Made by a program: the position numbers and the translations under genes. A DNA stretch of 8,822 nucleotides from Nitrospiraceae bacterium (GTDB lineage Bacteria; Nitrospirota; UBA9217): the NCBI GenBank assembly GCA_003454665.1, contig DMKB01000127.1, positions 9,146-17,967 of the forward strand, written 5' to 3'. This document shows, one piece after another, positions 1-5,980 of the stretch. Under the pieces are notes generated by a model. It worked only from the letters and a program-made list of their open reading frames with translations. It was not told where the DNA came from and ran no database searches. Every line of letters starts with the position of its first letter. The stretch's first letter is position 1.

Positions 1-1
1 C

Positions 2-820
2 GTGATGCGGGAAGAGGGGGTCGAACTCGCTGAGTTTTGCGATACCGTATCGGTCAAGAACAACGGCAGGTTCCAGCGATTCGAGGTCGCCCGCCAGGCC
101 ATCGAGTCGGACGTGATCATCAATCTGCCGAAACTCAAGACCCACGGGATGATGACGCTCACCGGCGCGGTCAAAAACCTCTTCGGCTGCGTTCCGGGAA
201 AGAGAAAGATCCAGTGGCACTTGAGCGCCGGCGTGAACAGGGACGCCTTCGCCAGGATGCTCGTTGAGCTCTGCAGCCTCCTTAACCCGCGCCTCACGAT
301 CATGGACGCCGTGGTGGGTATGGACGGAAACGGGCCGGGCAGCGGTGATCCCTGCGCGATCGGGCTGGTGCTGGCCGGAAAAGACCCGGTGGCGCTGGAC
401 GCGATATCCGGAGCGATCGTCGGTGCGAAACCGGAAAGCCATTATGTTGTCAGGGCCGCTGCTGAAGCCCGCAGGGGAGAGAGCCGGATCGAGGCGATAA
501 CCGTTCTTGGAGAACCAATCGACGGTGCACGAATCACGGGCTTCCGTTTTCCGCCGCAGGAGCACCTGGAATGGCCGCTGTCAGAGCGGTTCAGGCGCAT
601 TCTCAAAAATGCCCTTACGACGAAACCGGTCATCCACCAAGGCGCGTGCATAGCCTGCGGCATCTGCCAGGACCACTGCCCGCAGTCCGCCATAAGCCAG
701 GCGAAGGGCGGTCTCGCTATCAGATACCGTGACTGTATCCGTTGTTTCTGCTGCCAGGAGTTTTGCCCCCAGGGGGCGATTACCGTCGGGAAAGGGTGGG
801 CATTGAAGCTCTTCGGATAA
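2..820 (+). CDS. DUF362 domain protein with C-terminal 2x[4Fe-4S] ferredoxin domain (5'-truncated by window edge)
   Basis: The reading frame is open from the first bases and ends at the TAA at 818-820; 272 residues are visible. The GTG at position 2 is probably internal, because DUF362 proteins are usually longer (commonly 300-400 residues) and have more domain N-terminal to the part seen here. Residues 41-69 carry the family-like stretch NLPKLKTHGMMTLTGAVKNL followed by a Gly/Lys-rich turn, and 103-117 hold an acidic Gly-rich segment (DGNGPGSGDP). Near the C-terminus two CxxCxxCxxxCP motifs (Cys 216/219/222/226 and 245/248/251/255) are the ligands expected for two [4Fe-4S] clusters. Such proteins are cytoplasmic and presumed electron carriers or redox enzymes; the DUF362 reaction is not known to me. 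The gene converges on the minus-strand gene ending at 852 with 31 bases between, and I see no clear terminator there. The family call is firm, the function is open. Confidence 0.88.
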   Translation: MMREEGVELAEFCDTVSVKNNGRFQRFEVARQAIESDVIINLPKLKTHGMMTLTGAVKNLFGCVPGKRKIQWHLSAGVNRDAFARMLVELCSLLNPRLTIMDAVVGMDGNGPGSGDPCAIGLVLAGKDPVALDAISGAIVGAKPESHYVVRAAAEARRGESRIEAITVLGEPIDGARITGFRFPPQEHLEWPLSERFRRILKNALTTKPVIHQGACIACGICQDHCPQSAISQAKGGLAIRYRDCIRCFCCQEFCPQGAITVGKGWALKLFG

Positions 821-851
821 TCGGCCCTGCTGCCATGCCGAACGCTCCGGT

Positions 852-1685
852 CTAGGAGTTCGCGTTTAATTCTTCTTCAATTTCGTGCACCCGGTCCTCT
901 TCCTCCGCCTTCTCCGCATCCTCGCCCCGCGCCATCAATTCGCTGTGAATATAGGGTTTCACCGTTACGGGCACCGAGGGGTCTTCATAGAGCTCCCGCA
1001 GATCGGTTACGCGCATGCCCAGAAGAAACTCGACGCACGTGGCCAACGCGAGGTGGCTGTTCCGGACGAGGGCGAACCTGATGGCGGGGCGGTTTGACCA
1101 GTTGGGGTGTTCGGCCATCAAGCGGATCGTCAGTGCAGGCGTATCCTTCCCGTTAATAATTTTGTAGAGGGGGTATTCCGTCAGATGGGGATTGCCCAGG
1201 CAGAACTGCGTGACTTCGCGATTCCCTTCTTTCATCATCCTGAACAGCACGTTGGCGGAGGCGGTCTTGGCAAGGGTCTTTTTGACGCCCAGTGGCATGG
1301 TTGGGAGCTTTTCCATGATAAGGGCCTCGATCTTGTGACGGTACGTGAGGGGCAAAAAATGGCTGCGGCATATCTCCGCCAGGTCGAAAAGGCGAAGAGC
1401 GCGCGCCGTTGAAATCGCCACGAAGAGCGGTGTTTTCGGGTTCTTTGCCAGAGCGAGGCGGATGGGATAACTTTCCGCCCATCGCCTGTCCTTGCCGATG
1501 GATTGAAGGACCTCTCCGGAGAGGTTTTTCCTGTTGGCGATGACCAGGACATCCTGCTCGCTGATGGCGCGGTTCTGGAGCAGGGACTTGATTACTTTCG
1601 GAGAAGGGTCGTGAAGGAAGCGGGCGACTTCCTCTTCCTCTGCTTGCAGCGCCTGGAGCGCTCTTTTTTCGATCGAATCCGCCAT
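852..1685 (-). CDS. Unrecognised alpha-helical repeat protein with an internal duplication
   Basis: 277 residues, no signal peptide and no membrane segment, so probably cytoplasmic. I do not recognise a named family with certainty; the helix-loop-helix pattern with recurrent Asn-Pro and Leu/Ala positions recalls HEAT-like or leucine-rich-variant repeats. An internal duplication is visible: residues 36-87 and 163-214 align without gaps and share about 13 identities, among them N38/N165, W69/W196, the IR pair 75-76/202-203, the AL pair 78-79/205-206 and N82/N209. The last ~25 residues are very Glu-rich. Start: the ATG at 1685 is the only reasonable start near the 5' end; the next Met is far inside. 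No Shine-Dalgarno is properly spaced. Instead a good promoter (1697-1725, minus) would start transcription only about 5 bases before the ATG, implying a nearly leaderless mRNA. Repeat proteins of this kind usually bind other proteins; that role is inference only. Confidence 0.8.
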   Translation of the reverse strand: MADSIEKRALQALQAEEEEVARFLHDPSPKVIKSLLQNRAISEQDVLVIANRKNLSGEVLQSIGKDRRWAESYPIRLALAKNPKTPLFVAISTARALRLFDLAEICRSHFLPLTYRHKIEALIMEKLPTMPLGVKKTLAKTASANVLFRMMKEGNREVTQFCLGNPHLTEYPLYKIINGKDTPALTIRLMAEHPNWSNRPAIRFALVRNSHLALATCVEFLLGMRVTDLRELYEDPSVPVTVKPYIHSELMARGEDAEKAEEEDRVHEIEEELNANS

Positions 1686-1696
1686 CGCTATGAATA

Positions 1697-1725
1697 AGTA
1701 TACCCTCTTTCAACGGTATTGACAA
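1697..1725 (-). promoter_or_regulatory. Sigma-70-type promoter for the helical-repeat gene (minus strand)
   Basis: On the minus strand, TTGTCA (1725-1720) is followed by exactly 17 bases and TATACT (1702-1697). This is 5/6 to the consensus at both boxes with ideal spacing. The expected transcription start is near 1690, about 5 bases upstream of the ATG at 1685. Its -35 box lies on the same bases as the -35 box of the plus-strand promoter at 1719-1747. Confidence 0.65.
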
Positions 1726-1747
1726 ATCCTGCCGTTTTCTGTATTTT
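1719..1747 (+). promoter_or_regulatory. Sigma-70-type promoter for the HNH gene
   Basis: TTGACA (1719-1724, 6/6 to consensus), a 17-base spacer, then TATTTT (1742-1747, 4/6). A start near 1754 would give a leader of about 95 bases before the ATG at 1850. The -35 overlaps base for base that of the divergent minus-strand promoter, so one polymerase at a time should be able to bind. Confidence 0.6.
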
Positions 1748-1805
1748 TAATGCTTAAAAGCAGAGACTGGAAATCCTGAAGTCATTGTTCCTTACCGGTT
1801 GAGAC

Positions 1806-1830
1806 ACCTGCAGCGTATGCAGGTTCTTTT
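1806..1830 (+). promoter_or_regulatory. Stem-loop with T-rich tail in the HNH 5' leader
   Basis: ACCTGCA (1806-1812) and TGCAGGT (1818-1824) form a perfect 7-bp stem around the loop GCGTA, followed directly by TCTTTT. It lies between the promoter at 1719-1747 and the ribosome-binding site just before 1850. It could be a weak attenuator or an mRNA-stabilising hairpin. The stem is short for a strong intrinsic terminator, and no alternative antiterminator pairing was seen. Confidence 0.4.
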
Positions 1831-1849
1831 GTGAGGGGTGCATTCTCTG

Positions 1850-2383
1850 ATGGAACGAACGCTTCTCCTGAACGCGACATTTGAACCGCTGAAGATCATA
1901 TCCTGGAGGCGGGCCATAACCCTGTTGACCCAGGGCAAAGTCGAGGTCATCGACTCCTATGACCGGGAGATCCGCGGCATCTCCATCAGCTTCAGGCTGC
2001 CCTCCATCCTCCGTTTGCTCAAGGTCGTCAAGATCCGGCGGGCAGGACGGGAGGTGAGGTTCTCGCGGGCCAATATCTACCAGCGGGACCGATACCGATG
2101 CCAGTACTGCGGCAAGAAACATCATTCGGAAGATCTGACCTTCGACCACGTGATCCCGCTCGTGCAGGGCGGGGACACGACGTGGGAGAATATTGTGACG
2201 GCCTGCCTCACCTGCAACAACAAGAAAGGCGGCCGGACCCCGCGAGAAGCGCGGATGCGGCTGATCAGAAGTCCGGGAAAACCGAAGTGGATGCCGATCG
2301 TAACGATCACCCTCGGCATGACAAGCGCTCCGTTGAGCTGGCGGGACTACCTCTACTGGAACATCGAGTTGAACGCCAACTAA
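1850..2383 (+). CDS. HNH endonuclease family protein
   Basis: 177 residues starting at the ATG at 1850. An in-frame GTG at 1838 would add four residues, but the purine-rich GAGGGG just upstream is better placed for 1850, and the family typically begins close to the LLLNATFEPL motif (residues 5-14). The N-terminal part (1-75) is the family's conserved region, including SWRRAI. The HNH zinc-finger nuclease domain covers about 82-130: paired CxxC motifs C84/C87 and C119/C122 for a structural metal, the D99-H100 pair of the catalytic His, N114 in the WENIV segment, and the N123-N124/K126 end. All expected residues are present, so it should be active. Such stand-alone proteins are widespread single-copy chromosomal genes whose target is usually unknown; no restriction methyltransferase or phage gene is adjacent. 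It is transcribed from its own promoter, divergent from the helical-repeat gene. Confidence 0.9.
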   Translation: MERTLLLNATFEPLKIISWRRAITLLTQGKVEVIDSYDREIRGISISFRLPSILRLLKVVKIRRAGREVRFSRANIYQRDRYRCQYCGKKHHSEDLTFDHVIPLVQGGDTTWENIVTACLTCNNKKGGRTPREARMRLIRSPGKPKWMPIVTITLGMTSAPLSWRDYLYWNIELNAN

Positions 2384-2422
2384 GAGGCTGCCACGCGCCG
2401 ATAGGTGATACAGCTTTTTTTC

Positions 2423-2451
2423 TTGTCATTCACTTCGTTTGGTGCTATAGT
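2423..2451 (+). promoter_or_regulatory. Sigma-70-type promoter for the outer-membrane beta-barrel gene
   Basis: TTGTCA (2423-2428, 5/6), a 17-base spacer and TATAGT (2446-2451, 5/6). The expected start is near 2458, giving a leader of about 38 bases before the ATG at 2496. A T-run at 2415-2421 precedes it and could be the tail of a weak terminator for the HNH gene, but only a 4-bp GCTG/CAGC stem with a long loop supports that. Confidence 0.65.
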
Positions 2452-2495
2452 TCTCCGGTTCAATCCAGTTCTGACGGTACGAGGAGGATACTACG

Positions 2496-3137
2496 ATGAG
2501 AACGTTATTACGCGTGCTGCTGCCCTTACTGCTTGTTGGTTTGCTGACAGCCGGCAGTGCCGCGGCATTTACCCAGAATGAATTTACCACGGCGGAAAGC
2601 CTTGATGAAGGCATGACCCAGGCAGGGATATTTTTTACGATCGGCGATCTGGGCGCCCAGGACTACCGGAGTCTGTATCCCGCCTTCCGGTACGGGCTGG
2701 GGGCGTTTTTTGAGGTGGGACTCAAGTTCGGCGTGACGTCCTTCGATGCCGGGCCGGAGGACAAGCTCGGCGCCCTTATCGGGTTGGACATGAAGTACCA
2801 GCTCATCAAAGCCACTGACGATATCCCCCTCGATCTCGCCGTGGACCTGGGATTCGATACCACCTTCATCAGCGGGGACAACGCGAGTGAAGTCACCTTC
2901 TCGACGATCGTGAGCAAGGGCTTTCCCCTCATGGACCGGGGGTATAAGCTTTCGCTCTACGGAGGGGTCGAGCTGTCGTCCATGCACGGAGGCTCCCAGT
3001 ATATACCTGCTGATGAAACGAACGTCTTTGGCTTTGCCGGAATTGAATGGAAGATCAGCCAGAAGTTCATGATGATAGCGGAAATGAAGTTCGGGGAAGA
3101 AGACCTGGGCGGCATCGGCATCAACTTCGAGTACTAA
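2496..3137 (+). CDS. Small outer-membrane beta-barrel protein, function unknown
   Basis: 213 residues. Residues 1-24 form a clear Sec signal peptide: MRTLLR, a Leu/Val-rich core, and an Ala-rich end SAAA before FTQ, with cleavage predicted after A24. The mature ~189 residues show alternating hydrophobic/polar strands rich in Gly and aromatics (for example FFEVGLKFGV, LDLAVDLGFD, KLSLYGGVEL, FGFAGIEWKI), separated by acidic turns. The protein ends in ...GIGINFEY, a final beta strand with a terminal aromatic residue as used for outer-membrane insertion by the Bam complex. The size suits an 8-stranded barrel. The start is fixed by a strong Shine-Dalgarno (GAGGAGG, 2481-2487) 8 bases upstream. 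It stands alone, with its own promoter upstream and two terminators downstream. No substrate or partner can be assigned. Confidence 0.85.
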   Translation: MRTLLRVLLPLLLVGLLTAGSAAAFTQNEFTTAESLDEGMTQAGIFFTIGDLGAQDYRSLYPAFRYGLGAFFEVGLKFGVTSFDAGPEDKLGALIGLDMKYQLIKATDDIPLDLAVDLGFDTTFISGDNASEVTFSTIVSKGFPLMDRGYKLSLYGGVELSSMHGGSQYIPADETNVFGFAGIEWKISQKFMMIAEMKFGEEDLGGIGINFEY

Positions 3138-3190
3138 AACGAAGGGGATGAGCAGTCTGCAGCACATGGCTGTGCCCATGCCGGTGCACG

Positions 3191-3212
3191 ACAGCAGGTA
3201 ATGCTGTTTTTT
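3191..3212 (+). terminator. Short intrinsic terminator downstream of the beta-barrel gene
   Basis: ACAGCA (3191-3196) pairs with TGCTGT (3202-3207) around the loop GGTAA, ending in TTTTTT (3207-3212). The stem is short but the U-tract is good. The segment CTGTTTTTTG (3204-3213) is also complementary, with one bulged base, to CAAAAAAACAG (3227-3237), an alternative pairing. Confidence 0.55.
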
Positions 3213-3251
3213 GTATGCTTATCGTTCAAAAAAACAGATTCTCGATCGGCA

Positions 3252-3269
3252 TTCCGGTTTTCTCCGGAA
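3252..3269 (+). repeat. Inverted repeat TTCCGG/CCGGAA between the two terminators
   Basis: TTCCGG (3252-3257) and CCGGAA (3264-3269) are a perfect 6-bp inverted repeat with loop TTTTCT. CTCCGGAAC occurs again at 3292-3300 inside the next terminator, so TTCCGG could also pair there (3294-3299) and compete with that stem. No function is assigned. Confidence 0.4.
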
Positions 3270-3285
3270 CATGCTGATTATGATG

Positions 3286-3317
3286 CAGCGCCTCCGGAAC
3301 GGAGGCGCTGTTTTATT
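3286..3317 (+). terminator. Strong intrinsic terminator
   Basis: CAGCGCCTCCG (3286-3296) and CGGAGGCGCTG (3300-3310) form a perfect 11-bp GC-rich stem with loop GAA, followed by TTTTATT. This is the strongest terminator in the window. It lies about 150 bases past the beta-barrel stop codon and would stop any read-through of the first, weaker terminator. Confidence 0.85.
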
Positions 3318-3566
3318 TGCCCCCATCACTATCAGCACCGGACAATATCCGTATGAATATAACTACGGATAAACCCAGAAAAGCAGGGTCATGTTAAAAT
3401 AGTTGTTTTTTTCCTCTGTGTCGCCTGGGGGCGCCTACTTCTGGTCATCTGTGGTTTCTTTCATCAAAATACAGCTTTTTCGTAACTGCCCAGGATGCGG
3501 GGCAACGGCGCCGGGAATGTAATCAAAATATAATTTTCTCGCATGGCGGATTTGCGCAAGAAATGG
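3318..3566. other. Non-coding spacer before the DUF4388 gene, with a hairpin and a repeat-like motif
   Basis: No credible gene was found on either strand. At 3346-3371, TATCCGTA and TACGGATA form a perfect 8-bp inverted repeat with a 10-base loop. At 3413-3422 (CCTCTGTGTC) and 3445-3462 (TCATCTGTGGTTTCTTTC) are two halves that recall a degenerate intergenic repeat I remember from many environmental bacterial genomes; this likeness is from memory and uncertain. Confidence 0.4.
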
Positions 3567-3587
3567 CTGGGCAGGCACATTGCCCAG
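3567..3587. promoter_or_regulatory. Inverted repeat just upstream of the DUF4388 promoter (possible operator)
   Basis: CTGGGCA (3567-3573) and TGCCCAG (3581-3587) are perfect 7-bp arms separated by 7 bases. The right arm ends 4 bases before the -35 box at 3592, so the centre lies near -50 relative to the predicted start. This is a usual place for an activator dimer. No T-run follows, so it is not a normal terminator. The binding protein is unknown. Confidence 0.35.
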
Positions 3588-3591
3588 ACAG

Positions 3592-3620
3592 TTGACAATC
3601 TCCTCTTCAGTGGGTAAAAT
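3592..3620 (+). promoter_or_regulatory. Near-consensus sigma-70 promoter for the DUF4388 gene
   Basis: TTGACA (3592-3597, 6/6), a 17-base spacer and TAAAAT (3615-3620, 5/6). The predicted start near 3627 gives a leader of about 30 bases before the ATG at 3657. It is the best promoter match in the window. Confidence 0.7.
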
Positions 3621-3656
3621 AATACTTTATACATACGGTTGCGGGGGTTGCTTTTT

Positions 3657-4142
3657 ATGTCAATATCACTCTCAGGAAGCCTGAAAGATGCACACCTCTC
3701 CGAGGTGTTGGAAACGCTGAGAATACAGAGGGCGTCCGGCACTCTCTTCGTCAGCATCGGCGGTGCGGAAAAGTCCATCTATGTGAAAGACGGCCAGATC
3801 GTATTCGCTAAATCCACGGAACACGATGACCGCTTGGGAGAGACCCTGATCAAGGCCGGGAAAGTCTCGAGGGAAAACCTGGAAACTGCTCTCGATCTGG
3901 TCAAGAAGAGCGGTGGCTTCAAGAAGCTGGGCGCGGTTCTGGTAGAGAACCGGTTTCTTGCTCCCAAGGAACTGTTTTTAGGTCTCAAGACCCAGGTCAA
4001 GGACATTATTTACAGCCTCTTTCTTGTGGAGGACGCAGTGTACCGGTTCGATCCGCAGCTTCCGGCCGACGTCATCCAACTTCAGATAAATATCGAAGAG
4101 TTGATAAGAGAGATCATCGAGAGGATCAAGCAGGGCGATTAG
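3657..4142 (+). CDS. DUF4388 (PATAN-like) domain protein
   Basis: 161 residues, cytoplasmic. The N-terminal part (about 3-60) fits the DUF4388/PATAN pattern: SGSLKDAHLSEVLETLRIQRASGTL, then a strand pair with IYVKDGQIVFA (41-51). This is followed by the usual LGETLIKAGKVS and LGAVLVEN helical repeats (60-98) and a C-terminal segment ending in EELIREIIERIKQ. In other bacteria these domains occur in signalling proteins, fused to or near response regulators and GTPase systems, and are thought to be protein-interaction modules; the role here is inferred only from that. Start: the ATG at 3657 has a GGGGG Shine-Dalgarno about 9 bases upstream. An in-frame TTG at 3639 overlaps that site and is rejected. 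It appears monocistronic, because a long spacer and a new promoter follow. Confidence 0.82.
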   Translation: MSISLSGSLKDAHLSEVLETLRIQRASGTLFVSIGGAEKSIYVKDGQIVFAKSTEHDDRLGETLIKAGKVSRENLETALDLVKKSGGFKKLGAVLVENRFLAPKELFLGLKTQVKDIIYSLFLVEDAVYRFDPQLPADVIQLQINIEELIREIIERIKQGD

Positions 4143-4143
4143 A

Positions 4144-4249
4144 GGCATTCCCGTATATACCCGATCCGGGGAGGGGGGCGCACGAGGGCTTGTGTGCACA
4201 GGATATCCGGTTTGCAGGCAGCAGGCAGGATACCCAGCGTAGGAATGCC
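4144..4249. repeat. 8-bp inverted repeat spanning the start of the 4143-4501 spacer
   Basis: GGCATTCC (4144-4151), two bases after the DUF4388 stop codon, is the exact complement of GGAATGCC (4242-4249). Its span overlaps the next repeat (4222-4286), so in RNA the two pairings would be alternative or form a pseudoknot. No T-run follows, which argues against a simple terminator. Confidence 0.35.
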
Positions 4250-4286
4250 AGGCGAAGAACGAAAAAATCTTTTTCCATCCTGCCTG
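4222..4286. repeat. 10-bp perfect inverted repeat CAGGCAGGAT/ATCCTGCCTG
   Basis: CAGGCAGGAT (4222-4231) and ATCCTGCCTG (4277-4286) are exact complements 45 bases apart. The intervening DNA includes GAAAAAATCTTTTTCC (4261-4276), itself partly self-complementary. It could be the stem of a transcribed structure beyond the DUF4388 gene or a decayed repeat. Confidence 0.4.
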
Positions 4287-4287
4287 T

Positions 4288-4337
4288 GGCCTTTAGGCTA
4301 TTAATCCTGTCTAAAGACTGCAAGATTAACAAAGGCC
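4288..4337. repeat. Nested inverted repeats forming a possible long hairpin
   Basis: GGCCTTT (4288-4294) pairs with AAAGGCC (4331-4337). Inside it TTAATC (4301-4306) pairs with GATTAA (4324-4329), and GTC (4309-4311) with GAC (4316-4318). All pairings are in register, giving an extended imperfect hairpin that starts one base after the 10-bp repeat at 4222-4286. It could be a structured RNA or a factor-dependent 3' end of the DUF4388 transcript. The rest of the spacer (4338-4428) shows nothing clear. Confidence 0.4.
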
Positions 4338-4428
4338 GTATTTCCTTCTTGAGAAGCATATGACCCGTTCGTCATGAAAAGTAGAGTCGACCATGCCCTC
4401 GGGGTATTCCGCAAACCGCATTTTCATA

Positions 4429-4457
4429 TTGTCCTTTTCCCTTCTTGCAGGTATAAT
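4429..4457 (+). promoter_or_regulatory. Sigma-70-type promoter for the DUF3786-pyrF unit
   Basis: TTGTCC (4429-4434, 4/6), a 17-base spacer and a perfect TATAAT (4452-4457). The start is expected near 4464, about 38 bases before the GTG at 4502. No PyrR-type attenuator or U-tract hairpin is evident in this short leader. Confidence 0.6.
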
Positions 4458-4501
4458 CATACATTAAGCGCAGTAAACGGTCATCATACGGCGGAGGAAA
4501 C

Positions 4502-5071
4502 GTGAAAGCCCTTGAGCGGACATCATTCCCGGAGATTGCGGAGCGGATCAGCGCCCTGTACAACGAAGAAGACGACGCGCTGCTTCTGGGAATGCTCGGA
4601 CAGGACTATGTGATCCGGCACAGCGGAATTTTCCTTCACGGGCAGAGCGCGCCGGAAAACCACGGGGTGATTATCCTCGACTACCTGGTTTCCCGGGGCG
4701 TCGAATTCACGATGATGCCGTGGCGGTCCATAGGCGATTTCATGGACGAGCCGGCCCAGGATTTCCGTCAGCAGGTGGAGCTGCCGCTGGCGCAGCACGT
4801 GGCCGAGCTCATCTCCCGGGCGAATTCCCTTTTCCCCCACGTCGACGCCAAACAGGTGGAAAGCATCATCGGCAGTGATATAGCCTTCACCGTACGGGCC
4901 CTCCCGAAAGTGCATCTCCATGTTGAAATGTCGCAGGAGACCGAGGAGTTCCCGGCCGAGGTGTGGGTCCTGTTTTCGAACAATGCGCACATATTTTTAT
5001 CGGTATCGAGCCTTCAGACGCTTGCCGAAGTGTTCAAAGACAGGATGTTAAGCCTGCTCAGGATCTACTAA
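4502..5071 (+). CDS. DUF3786-like protein, function unknown
   Basis: 189 residues, no signal peptide or membrane segment. The sequence resembles DUF3786 from memory: an LGQDYVIRHSGIFL strand region (32-45), the ILDYLVSRG helix (58-66), a W74-R75 region before FMDEPAQDF, then VELPLAQHVAELI (92-104), and a C-terminal half with LPKVHLHVEM (134-143) and EEFPAEVWVLFSNNAHIFL (148-166). DUF3786 is found mostly in anaerobes and its role is unknown to me; this copy carries no Cys cluster motif. Start: GTG at 4502, behind a strong GGAGG (4493-4497) with a slightly short 4-base gap. It is first in a unit with pyrF, which begins 4 bases after its stop, so the two are almost certainly co-transcribed. Confidence 0.72.
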   Translation: MKALERTSFPEIAERISALYNEEDDALLLGMLGQDYVIRHSGIFLHGQSAPENHGVIILDYLVSRGVEFTMMPWRSIGDFMDEPAQDFRQQVELPLAQHVAELISRANSLFPHVDAKQVESIIGSDIAFTVRALPKVHLHVEMSQETEEFPAEVWVLFSNNAHIFLSVSSLQTLAEVFKDRMLSLLRIY

Positions 5072-5075
5072 CTCC

Positions 5076-5858
5076 ATGACGAAATTCGACGTGCGCAATG
5101 CAAACATGACAATGCGAGACCGCCTTGTCCTCGCCCTGGACGTCGACAGCGGACGGGAGGCCCTGCACCTCGCCACAGAGCTGAAAGAGAGCGTAGGGTT
5201 GTTCAAGGTAGGCCACCAGCTGTTTACCGCCGCAGGCCCGGACATTGTCCGCAGGATCGTGGACATGGGCTGCCGGGTGTTTCTCGACCTGAAATATCAC
5301 GATATACCGAATACCGTTGCCGGGGCCTCGGCCGAGGCAGTGAAACTCGGCGTGCGAATGTTCAACGTGCATGCCCTCGGCGGCATCGAGATGATGAAGG
5401 CAGCTGTACAATCGGCCGGTGAAACGGCAGAAAAGCTCAATACGGAAAGGCCCGTCGTGCTTGCCGTTACCATTCTTACGAGCACGGACGAGAGGACCCT
5501 CAGGAGAGAGCTGAAGATCACGCGCTCCCTCAGGCGGGAGGTATGCCATCTGGCCCGGCTGGCCAACCGCGCAGGCATGGATGGTGTCGTTGCCTCACCG
5601 CAGGAGATCACGATGGTCCGCAGGGCGGTCAGGAATGACTTCGTGGTTCTCACCCCCGGCGTTCGGCCGGCATGGGCGAACCAAGACGACCAGAAACGGG
5701 TGATGACCCCCGCCGAGGCTGTTGCAGCAGGGGCGGATTATATCGTGATCGGGAGGCCGATCTTGAAGGCGGAGAACCCGGGCGAGGCAGTAGAGAAAAT
5801 CATACAGGAAATGAGTGGGCAGATGAAAGCGGAGAAAGCAAAAGACCAAAAAATATAA
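5076..5858 (+). CDS. pyrF: Orotidine 5'-phosphate decarboxylase (OMP decarboxylase)
   Basis: Decarboxylates orotidine 5'-monophosphate to UMP, the last step of de novo pyrimidine synthesis, in the cytoplasm. 260 residues from the ATG at 5076, a little longer than the usual ~230-240. The TIM-barrel motifs are all present: LALDVD with D22, LFKVG with K44, and the catalytic DLKYHDIPNT (71-80, the Asp-Lys-Asp charge network D71/K73/D76). Also present are VTILTS (131-136), PGVRP (194-198) and the phosphate-binding VIGRPI (224-229). The extra length is a ~10-residue N-terminal lead and a Lys-rich tail (MKAEKAKDQKI). Later ATGs at 5106 and 5112 match the usual family start but lack a Shine-Dalgarno; AGGA at 5059-5062 is a weak, distant site for 5076, so the start is uncertain. 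Four bases after the DUF3786-like gene. Confidence 0.95.
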   Translation: MTKFDVRNANMTMRDRLVLALDVDSGREALHLATELKESVGLFKVGHQLFTAAGPDIVRRIVDMGCRVFLDLKYHDIPNTVAGASAEAVKLGVRMFNVHALGGIEMMKAAVQSAGETAEKLNTERPVVLAVTILTSTDERTLRRELKITRSLRREVCHLARLANRAGMDGVVASPQEITMVRRAVRNDFVVLTPGVRPAWANQDDQKRVMTPAEAVAAGADYIVIGRPILKAENPGEAVEKIIQEMSGQMKAEKAKDQKI

Positions 5859-5980
5859 TTTTGGACACGGATACCACGGATCAAATCGGATCGAGAATAA
5901 AAACGTTATTCATATTTGAACCTCCGTTGAATGCGGGAAAAGCTAAAGCGAAACGATGTTTTTTCGGACGCCGATGACCA

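Noticed and set aside
1838..1849. GTG start for the HNH protein
   Set aside because: It overlaps the likely Shine-Dalgarno; the ATG at 1850 fits both the spacing and the usual family N-terminus.
2526..3179. 217-codon minus-strand reading frame
   Set aside because: It lies wholly opposite the well-supported beta-barrel gene, has no recognisable domain, and is the usual GC-rich codon-position shadow.
3138..3656. Possible CRISPR or tRNA in the long spacer
   Set aside because: There are no regularly spaced direct repeats and no cloverleaf; only isolated hairpins and a promoter are present.
5672..5977. 101-codon plus-strand frame overlapping the end of pyrF and the repeat block
   Set aside because: It is out of frame with pyrF, and the product is low-complexity, Arg/Gly-rich and unrelated to known domains.
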